Positions 22,860 through 35,159 of a stretch of DNA of 64,000 nucleotides are shown here, piece after piece. The stretch is from NCBI RefSeq assembly GCF_000002595.2, contig NC_057012.1, positions 7,849,735 to 7,913,734 on the forward strand, given 5' to 3'. Origin of the DNA: Chlamydomonas reinhardtii (lineage: Eukaryota; Chlorophyta; Chlorophyceae; Chlamydomonadales; Chlamydomonadaceae). The notes beneath the pieces were generated by a model. The model saw only the letters and a list, made by a program, of their open reading frames with translations, searched no databases and was not told the origin of the DNA. The position numbers and the translations under genes were made by a program. Each line of letters starts with the position of its first letter. Within the stretch, counting starts at the first letter, position 1.

Positions 22860-25283
22860 TGGGTGCACATGCTCATAGCCCTGACCCCCGGGTCCCATGT
22901 CCGAGCCCTGCAAGCCATTGGCGTTTGCGGTGTTGCAAACTACCCATCCATAGCCATACATAGCTCTGGGCTTTGTTACTGGCGGTATCGAGCGATCCGG
23001 CACCTTCATCTCCGCCAGCCCGCTCCGCCACGCCTCCATAGCACCCCAGCCTATCAACCGCTCTCCGGCACCACCACCTTTACGCCCACACCTCCAGCCC
23101 CCACCGACCTGGCGCCTGGCGCCGTCACCGCCGCGGCCACCCCTGCTGCGCCACCTGCCATTCCCGCCATCTATGGCGGACCTGGCCCGGGGCCCAGCGG
23201 CCTCCACCACGCCGCCCACCCCCCGCCTGCCGCTGCCCCCCGGCCCCAACCCCCGTACCCCACGGTACCGGATCCGCGCCCAAGCCGCTGCCACCGACGC
23301 CGCCGCCACCGCCACTGCTGATGCCATCACTGCCGCTGCCGCCGTCTTCGATGCCATGGCCACCGCCGACGACGACGCCCATGGCACCGCTGCCGCCGCC
23401 GCCGCCGCTCCACCTCCACCTGCCGCGCCCGCCGCCCAGTACTACGAGCCCACCACCACCGCGGCCCGAGACGCCCACTACGCCGCCAAAAACGCTACCC
23501 TGTCCATGGCGCCTCACCCTCGACGTCACCCAGCCTCCCGCCTACTACACCGGCACTCTCAAGATGCACAAGCAGCCGCCGTCCATGCGCTACCTGGCCT
23601 GCTCCCAGAAGTGCCCCGTCACTGCCCTACTCAGCGACAGGGTCACTGCTGTCCTGCGCGCCGCATCCCCCTTCTTCACCGCGCACTGGCAACGCCACCT
23701 TCCGGGCACCACTCCATGGCTCTGCTTCTCCTCCGGCGCCGTCATGTCCCTCGTCGCCCATTTCAACGCCGCCCAATTCCAGCCCCACGCCGCACACCCG
23801 CACGTTGCCCGGGACTTCAGTCGGCTCTACACCCCCCCCCCCCACTCCGACCTGGGCACCACCCTCCACCGCCTCCTCACCACCAGCCTCGCCGACACGC
23901 CCGCCATCCGTGTCACCACCAGCCCGCCTAACCCCCTTCGCCCTCGTGACAAGCCACGCCACACGGTCACGTTCCTTACTGCCGTCGAGCGCCCCTACCA
24001 CGCCGCCACCAACTGGTCCATCACGCGCGAGTTCAGCGTCCACGCCTTCTGCACCATCATCCTCGACGCCCTTCTCTCCTCCACCTTCATCCGCTTCGGG
24101 CCTGCCCTCGTCCGGCGGATCTGCGGCATCCCTATGGGCATTTCAGCTGCACCGTTCATTGCCAACCTCTTCGGCTGGTATGAGTTCGAGTTCATGCGGC
24201 AGAGCTTCAACACCAGCCTATCCGCCGCCACCCGCGCCATCCTGCGCCGATTCCACCTCACCAAGCAAGCAATACCTACTTTCACATGTGGGCAGCCGAC
24301 ACACTGCGCACGGTCCTGCAGGCCCTCCTCGTCAATGCATTCACGTCATGCCGCGCACAGCCTTACCTGCAGATACGGGGCGTCGCTGTGGGTGCCAACT
24401 TTGCGTCATATGTGGCGATTTTCGCCTTGGCCTATGACGAGTTCCGCTGGCAACTGGCGCTTTATGACTGCGTCTTCCAGCCCGCCACCGCGTCCCTGCG
24501 CGCCACATTGACATCCTGCTCGCCTTCCTGGATATGCAGCGGTACACCGATCAGCACCGATCACCTTTTTGGCGGCGGCAACCCCTTCCTTCCGCACCTC
24601 CTCATGCAGTCACAGTCTTGAGGCGGCATCCCCGGCAACTACCCCACCGACCTCACCCTCGCTGCGCCTGGCGCCACGGCGCGTACGGTTGCCGCTGGCA
24701 CACCCACGCCCTACCTCAACTTTGCCATCACGCCGCGCGCTAGCCACATCCACACACCATGTACGACATTCAACTGTACGACAAGCGCGATGGGGCGAAG
24801 TTTGCTGTGCTCGGCGTGACGCGCTTCAACCCCTCCTCTACTCCTGCATTCCCGAGCACGTGCGGCTCAACTTGGTCATCAACACCCTTCTCACGTTGGC
24901 ACGCCTCAGCACCGCGCTCGCCACCTTCCGTCGGGCCGCCGCCCGCCTTGCCCTGCGCCGTCTCCACTTGCGCTCCTAACCCCTCCCCTTCCTTCGACGG
25001 GCCCTGGCGGCGACTGTCCCACCGGCTGACCGGCACCAGCATGTCCTGCACTTCAACATCCGCACCAAGGCGCTCCTCCGCCTCTGCCTGCCCCAGTCTT
25101 CCCGCCGCCGCCCAACCTGCTGCCGCCGCCGCCGCTGCAGCTGCCACCGTCGCCGCCACTGCCGCCGGTCTTGCCTCTTCCTCCCCTGCTCCTCCCCTCC
25201 ATCGGCGCCCTGCCACCGCTGCCCCCTCTCCCGCCTCCTCCTCTCCCGCTACCATCTGTCGGCCACCCCGCCTGGTAGCGTGA
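22860..25283 (+). mobile_element. Decayed reverse-transcriptase retroelement (Penelope-like or related)
   Basis: Plus-strand frames carry reverse-transcriptase landmarks in order: YTGTLKMHKQPPSMRYLAC near 23550-23610 (the HKxP block), GIPMGISAAPFIANLF near 24120-24180, and a YDKRDG block near 24775. These belong to the reverse-transcriptase group with IPMG...AP motifs often found in Penelope-like elements. A Pro/Ala-rich stretch precedes it. It is broken at several points and is a fossil. Ends and target duplication were not found. A long TG tract begins about 640 bp downstream. Confidence 0.6.
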
Positions 25284-25923
25284 CGGCATGGACGCATCCA
25301 CGCCCTCCTCCCTCTCCTATTCCCGGCCGGCCAGCGGCATATCCCTCTGATAGCAGCAGCCCGAGGGCGCTCCCGTCGCAGCCTACAGCAACAGCCAGCA
25401 TGTCAGCACAGGTGCACGTTGAGCTTTGGGCTTTGGTAGCGGCGGTACCGAGCGGTCGGCGGCTGTAGTAGGTGCATGGGGGCGGGGCGCCGGACGCGGC
25501 CGGCGCACGCCGCTTGGCGGTGTGCCGGTGCCGCGCCGGAGTACCTGACACCGTGGCTTGCAGGAGAGTTAACGTCGGTACCGGTTATGTGTGTTGGGCG
25601 GGCTGCGCTCAGCAACGGGATCGGCTCTGCTGGGCGCCGTGGCAGCCTGTGTGTGATGTTCCCCTGGGAGTTTGCCGTGGGCGCTAGTAGGGTTTCGGGT
25701 GAGTACTGGGTTTACGATAGGTAGCTGGGTCTGGGTTCTGTCTGGATGGCCGGTTGGGTATTACGGCTCAGGGTGAGAGACGTACGGTGGTGGGGCCGGG
25801 GTCTGGGTTAGCGGTTTCGGGTGGCGGGCTCTTTCGGTACCTGGCCTTTCAACCGCGCGGCTGGCTGCGTGCGTCTGTGTGCGTGTTTGTAGTGTTTGGT
25901 GCCTGTGTGTGGGTCCGCGTGTC
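25284..25923. other. Gene-free spacer
   Basis: Composition changes from C-rich to GT-rich along this stretch. No coding exon is supported. Confidence 0.4.
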
Positions 25924-26107
<184 letters not shown>

Positions 26108-27517
26108 GTGTATGTGTTGTCACGTGAGGGCGGGTGACCAGACACAGCGTGGGCTTAGTGCCCGTGCCGGAGTCTAATAAGGAGCGGCAGCCCGCGGAAA
26201 CGTGCGTCCCTTGCGCTAGGGGGGGGGGGGGGTACGAACAATAGTTCCAGACCCCACCCCGCAAAACCTCCCGACCCCCCTGACCGACGACCGACCGTGC
26301 CGTACCGTGCCGTACACCCCCTAAATCCCCTCTGTTTTCTTCCAGGATGGTGCCAAACGACTGCTTTCAGCGAGCTCTATTAACATGTAAACACGGAAAG
26401 TTCGTCGGGCGCGTCTTGACCACAGCCATGTTGTCGACATGTTGTGAACATCTTGCGGCCGTTCAGTTGCACCCATGTAAAGCACGCTTACGAGTCTTAC
26501 CTACGCATGGGACATACACATGCGTTTTCATCCGGCGCGCAAGCACCGGTCCGCGACTTGTGGCACGTTCTGGTCAGGCGAGACATGTCGCACCCCAACA
26601 TCCCAACCCGACATGTGTTGACGGGCGGTAGCCCTTCGTCTTCTGGTAGGCTCCTGACGTTTCCCAGCCGTTAAAAGCATCCATTACATGCTTCGGGCAA
26701 CGGTCTGGGCTTGCCCTGCTGTCTTACGAGGCCCAGACGAAAGTTTCCGGCACACCGTGACGAAACCTTGGGGACCCTGTGGACCGACGACCGACGCTGA
26801 ACTTTGGGGGCCCATATCTCCGCAATTACTACCCTGATCAAAATTCTGAAAGCGGATTCTGAACGCTCTCGTCAAGCTCTTTCGATTTGAAGGGTGGGGT
26901 ATGTCTGCGGCATCCTTACCCCCCCCCCCCCTGATGTGCCTTCACATTAGTGCTGTTTGCTGACTTTAGTTAAGTTTGCGTTGTGGGTGCGAAGTAAGGG
27001 CGCCGTCCGCGTTTGTGGATAATGTATCCGAATGGCGGACGTCCCCCGCGGGGCCCGTCTTAGCGCGTCCGCTAGCTCAAGAGAGTGTTCTCTCTTGAGC
27101 GGATTGATTACAGCGCGCGGGCACACGTATGGGTTGCGTCATCACGCAGTAGGGCGTGACAGTGTGCGCGTGTGCCTGGCTAGCTGTGTCGCAGCGTTTT
27201 TAGGACACCCGTGCGTGCCTCTGTAACCCCGGGCAGCAGGTCTTGGTGTGTGCGGACTCTCGACGCATTTCGCAATCCCACTGACCAGGTAGCTGCTACA
27301 GATAGACCGTGCCAGTCACCGCGCTGCCGCCCTTTGCCTTCGCTTCATTCCTCTGTCGCCTGTGGGTGAGCTCGACTACGACCAGCGAGAGGGTTATCTC
27401 CTGAGAGGGTTACAGGCTTTTCGCGGTTCATACGTACCGGGGTCAAAGACACTCGGTATTCGGTAGGTATCCGTAAATAACTCCGGCGCTGCTTGGGCGG
27501 GCTTCGTTTTCCTTTTC
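26108..27517. other. Gene-free spacer, one strong hairpin
   Basis: No coding exon was recognised. Poly-G and poly-C runs lie at 26219-26232 and 26921-26930. An 11-bp-arm hairpin at 27075-27100 is listed separately. Confidence 0.45.
27075..27100. repeat. Perfect hairpin, 11-bp arms and 4-nt loop
   Basis: GCTCAAGAGAG, loop TGTT, CTCTCTTGAGC. It is isolated from any gene model. It could be part of an unlisted element or chance. Confidence 0.6.
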
Positions 27518-27570
27518 ACACACACACACACACACATGCACACGCACACGCACACACTCACACACTAACC

Positions 27571-27637
<67 letters not shown>
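27518..27637. repeat. (CA)n microsatellite
   Basis: About 120 bp of CA dinucleotides broken by CG, TG, CT and TATA steps. With the TG tract at 25924 it brackets a 1.4-kb gene-free stretch in opposite orientation. Confidence 0.95.
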
Positions 27638-27640
<3 letters not shown>

Positions 27641-28035
27641 AGCACTTGTCACGTCGGTACAGTAAAGCCAGCGTAGTTCGACCAGCCGCGCGCTCATGCC
27701 TTGCCGTAGCAACAGGCATGTTGAATGCTGGGGGCATACGCTGCACACTACGGGGCTACGCCAACATGCACCTTACCTACCCTGTCCCATCGCACATGCA
27801 CACGACCACCTGCGTGCCACGCTCCTGCCGCTGCCTACCGAGTGCTCTGCTCGCCAGCAAAGGACCCAGACACCGGCCCGCTCGTACTTAAGCACCGGTG
27901 CCCATGGTCCGAACCAGCTGCCGCATCTGTTGCTGTGTTGGCCACAACGGCACCATCCCGGCGCCGGCCACATGGTCGGCACCACCTGGTAATCACACAC
28001 ACCTACCACGCCTTGACCACAGGTCCCCGAATGGC

Positions 28036-31000
28036 TTATCCATGGTGTTGGTGTTGGTTGGACAGCACGTATGAGTTGAAGTTTCCAGGGCCCTTCATTT
28101 TGGCCATAATGTAGAACTCAAGGGGAGTGTATCTCCAGGAGCGGCCCGGTGGGCGGATGAGGGGCCCTGGCATCACGTCCTTGTAGCACTTGAGCGACTC
28201 CAGGATGTAGCAGTCGAAGCCCTCCTCTGCAATGCACGGCACAGACAACAGCTGCATCATGGGTACATGCTAATATGCAGTTGGTATGTGTACCGCCGAT
28301 CTTATAGGTGACATCAAAACCCGAAGTATTGTCTGACCTGTAAGAATTTCACGGGTTGCAGCATTGTTGTTTGCAATTGCCTCTGCCTCAGCAGGGTTTG
28401 CCTCCAACCTGAGTAGGGTCCGATGAGGGCAGAGTCATTTCTTGATTGCAGCGCCAAAGAGCTACTCAAACCATATCCGCCATTGTCCTGCCCCATGGTC
28501 CGGCCCATACGCACATGTGTATGTCGTTTGCGTGCATTGAACCACCCATGTTAGCCTTGACGTCCGCATCCACAGCCCAGTTATGCCTGACCAATCGCCG
28601 TGTGCACAACATACAATTGTATGTCGTTCTGTACTCACCGTCTGTAGATTGCCTCAAGGTCGTTCCTGTGGAGAGCATACCGCACACGTACCCCAGGCAT
28701 AAATGTCAATGGTATCACGCTTGGGAACAGCTGAAAATGGGCTGCAACCCTGCCTGAGAGTCATGCGGATGAGATTACAGCAAACCGATATGCGTTGAGA
28801 TATGATTCCCCAGAACTACAAACGTTTTTCCCACAAAGAGACTTTGCAGGGGCTCGTTGCAGGGCAACGCGCGAGGTACCGTGCCGGGCGCCAGACGGGG
28901 TGCGATAGGTGCCCACACCTGGCATGCATGGAAATGCACCCGCCCCCCAAGCGTGTGTCATTTTGCCTGTACTTCCAACCCTGGATGGCAACCAGCCCTG
29001 TTAATATCTGTCTACCGTATACCATCAGAGCTCTGTCACTTCACGCGACCCACAATTGGGCATGCATATAGGCTGCCTACAGCTAATCGCAGTTTGCGCT
29101 GGGTTGATTTCACGCAATCCACGCCTTGATTGCAACCACACGCATACGCGCACACACTGCCCACTACATACACTACCGGTGTACACGCATGGCATTTTGG
29201 CATAAACTCTGGGGGCTCAGTCCACAACTTGCAGGGGAAACAAGGTTGGGTACCACAAATAAATAAATTAGCATAGCCCGCATAGCCGGCACTCACCACT
29301 CCGGATCAGCAATGATCCAATTTTTGTTCTCCTCCATCATCAGCGAGGCCATGCCGTCAAAGCGCATGGGATGCGCAATCAAGACGTTGCCGCAGATGAA
29401 ATGGGTAGTCAGTCGAAAACTGTAGACGTTGCCCTCAGTGTAGACAACATACTTGTGCTGTAGAGGGTTAAAAGCAAGAACTGCTGAAACACCCGGAGAC
29501 ACTGTCTTTACAACTGCCCCTCGATACACATGACAATTAACGGACCCAGCAGCCAGGTTAGCCGCGTTACTAGATTTCATTTGGGAGCACAGGAGCATAA
29601 GCACCCCCATTCGGGGACCAAACTAGCTGCATATATAAGTGTTGCAGGCGTTATAAGGGCCCCCCGGCCCGGGCCTCGGTTTCTACAAGGACAGGAATGC
29701 ACGTCGTGCTCACCACCTTGTAACCACACACACATGACAACTAACCTTGCAAAAGTCCTCCATTTTTGAGATGATAGTTGAGATGTTGTAGTCAGGGTCA
29801 CGTTGCAGGGCGTTCCACAAACCTCCAAAGGGTGGGATTTTCTGGATCTGTGCGTTGAGTGGTACACATGCAGGGTAAGCCCATGCCTTGTAGGGAGGCC
29901 CATGACAAGCAATCAAACCCCGCACCACAAGTTCGGACAACTTACGTCAGCAATGTCAGTGCGGTCGGCGAACTTCTTGACCAGCACTTCACGAGAGTGG
30001 GGCCCACCACCACCTGTGTTCGCAAGGGGAGGGTAGGTGGGGACGGGCCGTGCAGCAGTCATAACGCGTTCTACTTATGCGCTTTGCATAGGCGCGGGTA
30101 GGTTTCACCGATTCCACTATGCATGGTGATGCAACTGCCTCGACCGACACATCACAACTCCATTGGTCTTGAAGGGTTGAGGCATGCCGTCGGGACGGGC
30201 TCGAGGAATTAGTCCTACCTTACCTCGCTGTTCATCCCCACAGACAGCACCCGCTCAACCGCCGTGTTGCGTCCCCCGGGCACATCAATCACACAGCAGT
30301 TTGCCGATGACTGCTTTATGGCCTAGCTAGCGCTGGGTCCGCCGTCCCGCATTGGCCAAGCAGTTGTTAACAACGGGGCCTAGCCGCCGCCAGTACCGGT
30401 ATGGTACCCCTGGGCCTGAAGGCTAGTAACCGGACGTTCATATCCAACTTGCCTCGCCAGAACAATTTGTTAGGCCGTGTGGCGAAGGGCATCTCGCGTG
30501 CGATCTCCTCAATGCGTTGGTGCAGCACCGCGTAAGACGCTGCGCCAATCTCTGGCCAGCCCATGGTCGAGTAGTCGGGCCACAGCCAGTTGCTGGGCGT
30601 CACGCCGCGCACTTGGCAGTAGTTAAACCACGCATCTGAGCGCGGCCCATCCCAGGGGTTAATGCCAAATTCCTGGAGGCACAGCGGGAAGGGTCCTGCA
30701 TCATGGGTACGCCAACCGTGGTTGCCACCTCAAGGTACCCGCCCCGTTCCGCCCCGTCTCGTCCCGTCCTGTTCCCACTGCCGCAGGCAGAGCAGCTTGA
30801 AGGTTGAACCAGCTAACCCTTTGACAAGCCGGGTGCAGGATTGGGCTGCGCCTCTACCCGCGCCGTTCAGTGCCACGCACCACGTCCGGGAAGTTTTTGC
30901 GACCCAGGCGGGCCATGGCGCGGTAGAGCTGAAGCAGGGACGCGAACAGGCGGGTCTCATAGCTGCGAACAAAAAGTAGAAACAGTAGTGAGGTTTTGTT

Positions 31001-31302
31001 GAGCACAATGGAAGGCACCGGCTGTTTGCATCGATGCATACTTACCCATCCTGTTTCGACTCTACATATGCGATGCCGTTGCTGATCGTGACCCATGCCC
31101 CGTCAGTCTTATGTGCGTCCTCGTATGTGGCATTTCGCTTTGCCTCCGTGACTCCTCCTGCTGCCCTCCATTCGTCCCTCTTTTTAATCAGTGGATCTAG
31201 CAGGCGTTTGTATTTTAGGCATTCGGGTGGAGGGTTCCCACACAGGTCTGCGTTCACAACAGCCACGCTCAGCAGAGCGGCCAATAGGTATTGGAGCAGC
31301 AT
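28036..31302 (-). CDS. GT90 / CAP10-like glycosyltransferase
   Basis: Nine exons fit by phase: 31046-31302, 30881-30962, 30453-30672, 29946-30013, 29746-29847, 29297-29457, 28639-28665, 28338-28408 and 28036-28226, giving 392 aa. MLLQYLLAALLSVAVVNA is a signal peptide, so the enzyme enters the secretory pathway. Family landmarks are FPDVEFGIN, NKLFWRG (the FRG motif), KYVVYTEGNVYSFRL, FICGNVLIAHP and WNDLEAIYRRLEANP, the CAP10/KDELC/Rumi order (O-glucosyl or xylosyl transfer). The intron after exon 3 starts GC (AG|GCAAGT), a GC-AG intron. A LINE fragment lies in the next intron but one, touching its donor. No KDEL-type ending is seen. Substrate unknown. Confidence 0.83.
29542..29730 (+). mobile_element. 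5'-truncated LINE copy inside a GT90 intron
   Basis: This matches the 3' end of the LINE at 40459-40640, including its stop codon context, ATATATAAGTGTTGCAGG and the terminal CCTTGTAACCACACA. It is flanked by a 15-bp target duplication, CACATGACAATTAAC (29527-29541) and CACATGACAACTAAC (29731-29745). Orientation is opposite to the gene. Only the last 19 codons or so and the 3' UTR of the LINE are present. Confidence 0.9.
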
Positions 31303-31408
31303 TGATTTTGTGTATATGCCTAGGTAGGATATGCACGTGAGACTGTCTCGCTCTGCGAAGCGCCTTCCAGACAGATTGCACGTGCAAGCTCGCGGACCGA
31401 CCCCGCCC
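31303..31408 (-). promoter_or_regulatory. Short GT90 5' flank next to a transposon
   Basis: Only 106 bp separate the GT90 start codon from a terminal-inverted-repeat element. The 5' UTR and promoter therefore probably include transposon sequence. Confidence 0.45.
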
Positions 31409-32104
31409 GACGTGACGGCATGACGCCTCATCACGGCATGAACCTCGCTCACGTCGTGACGGTCGCCGTTTTAATCCGGCAGACCTATAGGCATTTGTTA
31501 ACTCATAATCGTTTTAAATCGCTCCGGATCTATAGCGAGCTGACCGTCGCGCTCGTCGCGTTTCAATCGGCAGCGCACCCGACGGCCAACGGGTTGCAGC
31601 CGTGCTTAGCCGCAGCAAGTGACTGCAGCAGGGGTGCCCTGTGCTGCAGACTCTCAAGGGCAAGGCTAGGCTAGGGCAGAGCAGCAGGCCAGCCCTGAGA
31701 ATTCCGCCGAGCATTCCAGATGCAACTGGCGAATGCGGCCACACACATTAGCTCCCATTACCAATCCCCGGGCGCGCCAGAATCCGTGGGAGGCGGGGAC
31801 AGGCGCAGGGGGCGCCCCCGGCAGCAGCAGCGTCAGCGATCGAGGGGGCACGCACTCCGCGCGCGGATTCAGCTGCACACGTTTAGGTGCGGAGATAGAA
31901 TAAAGTATTTCACGATGGTGCTCGCCGAGCTTTGCTGGTGCCCGGGCGAGTTGCTTGCAGCAGCTCGAGCGCGATAGTCAGCTCGCTATAGATCCGGAGC
32001 GATTTAAAACCATTATGAGTTAACAAATGCCTATAGGTCTACCGGGGATTAATACGGTGATCGTCACGACGTGACGTTCATGCCGTGCGTCATGCCGTCA
32101 CGTC
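31409..32104. mobile_element. Non-autonomous DNA element with about 140-bp inverted repeats
   Basis: Both ends read GACGTGACGGCATGACG inward. The inverted repeats stay alignable for about 140 bp, through CACGTCGTGACG, AGACCTATAGGCATTTG, TTAACTCATAAT and CGCTCCGGATCTATAGCGAG. Total length is 696 bp with no coding capacity. No clear target duplication was found, so the superfamily is open. Confidence 0.8.
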
Positions 32105-32266
32105 TGGCTGGGGAGCTCACCGACGCCCCTAAATGCGGGGTTGATTCTCCAGAGCGCGATTTTGCATGAAATTGACATGCGTATTGTATTGATTAAGCAA
32201 ATTGCGCTCTTTGTAGAAATGATTCTTTAATCTCTGGCACGCCCTCTCACACCCGCCCGCCCCGTT
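32105..32266. other. Host spacer between two mobile elements
   Basis: About 160 bp of AT-richer sequence with no feature recognised, ending at the LINE target duplication. Confidence 0.5.
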
Positions 32267-32277
32267 CAGTTCACACA

Positions 32278-34447
32278 AAACGCAGGGCTAGAGCCACCCA
32301 TGATGCGCAAGTGATGCGGGATAGGGTAGCACGGTGCAGAGCCGACGCTAAAGCACTGTGGAAGATGATTGAGGAGCGGTGCACGAGCAAATCCCCCATC
32401 ACGGCAGATGGCTTCCGTGATCACTTTGCACGGCTACTGAATGATGGGGCAGGAACAGTTGATGACAGCGCTGCAAAGCGTTTACTGGCGTACTGCTGTG
32501 ACGAAGATGGCTGGCGAGATTCGATGTATGATGACGAGGAATGGGCTGAGTTAGATAGCATATTGAACAGCGATATCTCGATAGACGAAGTGACTCATGC
32601 TTTAGAGAGGCTACCGAATGGCAAGGCCCCAGGCACGGAAGCCGCGCCATCGGAATGCTACAAGTACGCAAAGACGCAGGGAGACCCCAGGGCAGACCCC
32701 CCCATCCCGCCGGTGAACCGGGTAGCACCTGTTCTAGAAGTGTTGTTTAACCGCATCTGGCGGGCGCAAGACGGAGATGAAAGTTTTCCGGAACAGTTCA
32801 CAACCACAGTGCTGACACCAATTTACAAGAGAAAGGGCGATGTGAAGACGCCCGGCAACTACAGGGGCATTGCAGTAGGCGGAGCGTTGGCTAAGTGTTA
32901 TGCATCTATCCTTCTGAACAGGCTAGCATGAGCAGGCGAGTTGTTCAAGTGGAGGCACCCAGCTCAGGCTGGTTTCAGGCGGAAATACGGTACTGCCCAC
33001 CACCTGTTTGTCCTGAGGCACCTGGTGACAAAGCACACACGTGCAGGAGCACCACCAATGATTGTTGTACAGATTGATTTTGAGAAGGCGTTTGACAAGG
33101 TGCCGCGTCCCCTCTTGTGGCTACGGCTGCGGGAAAAGGGCGTGTCAGGGCGGCTGTTGGAGGCCATACAAGCCGCATATGAAAAGGTCATGATGACGGT
33201 TAAAGCCGATGGCAAACTGAGCGCTGCTTTTGAGGCAACGCAAGGAGTCAAGCAAGGGTGCCCACTGAGCACAGAGCTGTTCGGGCTCTTTATTGAAACT
33301 TTGGCAGAGTATATTGATGCGCACGAGGACTGGTTGGACACTGCAAGCACAGCGGGCACCCCTGAGTTAAACGGTAAGAAGCTGTCGCTCCTAATGTATG
33401 CTGACGATGTTTCGCTGCTAGCCACCACCCCTGAGCGTATGCGGCACCTGTTGTCACTTGTGGATACTTTCTGCGAAGCATTTGGTATGAAAGCAAATGT
33501 CGCAAAGTGTGAACGTCTGGTGTTCACTTCAGACGACCAGGAGCGTCGTAGATTGAACGATGAGTGCAGTGGGCTGCGGCTGGCAGGGCAGCCCATCCCT
33601 GCGGTGGACAAGGCACGGTATCTGGGACTAGTCTACGGCCCTGGACGTGCTTTTGCCGCCTGCAGAGAGACGCTATGTGAGGCTGCGCGGCGTGCTATGT
33701 ACGCGCTTACTAATAGATTAAACCGTTTGAGGATTTTCTCCCCCGACATACGCATGCGTTGTTTTGAGGTGCAAGTTCGCTCCATCTTAGCATATGGTTG
33801 TGAAGTGTGGGGACCCGACGTATTAGCGGAAATGCTGGACGGCGGCCCACCACCGCGGCGGCGTGACAGCAATAACCTGGCGCACGGACCGTTTGAAGCA
33901 TGCCTGAAAGACGAGGCCGTCAAATTACAAGTGCAGTACATGAGGATGACAGTGGGTACGAAGCGACCATCGCATCGCCTGCTGTTTGCTGAATTAGCAC
34001 AACTACCACTCCATTTCTTTTTCGCCAAGCTTTGCATTGGATTCTACAACAGGATTGCCGTGCAGAAGGATAGCCTAGCTCACGATGCACTAATTGATGA
34101 AGTACAAGACGCGTTAGTACACCCAGAGGGAGATGGGTGGTGTGCACGGCTTTTCCGTTTTATCTCAGCGCATGGCGTAGACGTACGGCAAGGCCGTATG
34201 CACATGATCAGGCCGGAAAGGGAGGAGAGCCGAGCAGGTAGCCCGCTGCCTGAAGGGCAAATAGTATCCGCCTTTCGAGAGAGTCTAATGAAGGCGTGGA
34301 AGCACGAGCGGCTGCAGTCTGAGCCAAGCACTTTCCCATCAGACAACAAGCAACCAGGCGTGCAGATGGGCAAGTATAGCAAGTACAAGCATTGGATGGG
34401 GCTGTGTGCGGAAGGAGCGGCACCACTGACCATGCAAGGGCACAGTA
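32278..34447 (+). pseudogene. LINE reverse-transcriptase ORF, upstream part
   Basis: Fingers motif LPNGKAPG, then LTPIYKRKGD..NYRGIAV, IDFEKAFDKVPR (catalytic Asp), GVKQGCPLS and LMYADDVSLL (YADD catalytic pair), then thumb and a region ending KHWMGLCAEGAAP. One in-frame TGA at 32929-32931 splits it; the frame is the same on both sides. No endonuclease domain is present. Codon use is less GC-biased than in the host genes. Otherwise well preserved, so a young or mid-age copy. Confidence 0.92.
34432..34447. repeat. 16-bp target duplication, left copy
   Basis: ATGCAAGGGCACAGTA at 34432-34447 is repeated exactly at 40206-40221. The LINE reading frame resumes directly after the right copy, which shows that everything between is one insertion event plus later insertions. 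Confidence 0.93.

Positions 34448-35159
<712 letters not shown>

Noticed and set aside
30226-30330. Extra GT90 exon on the minus strand (reads VIDVPGGRNTAVERVL)
   Set aside because: No phase combination joins it to its neighbours without a stop, while splicing the FWRG exon by its GC donor directly to 30013 closes the frame and restores the family sequence.
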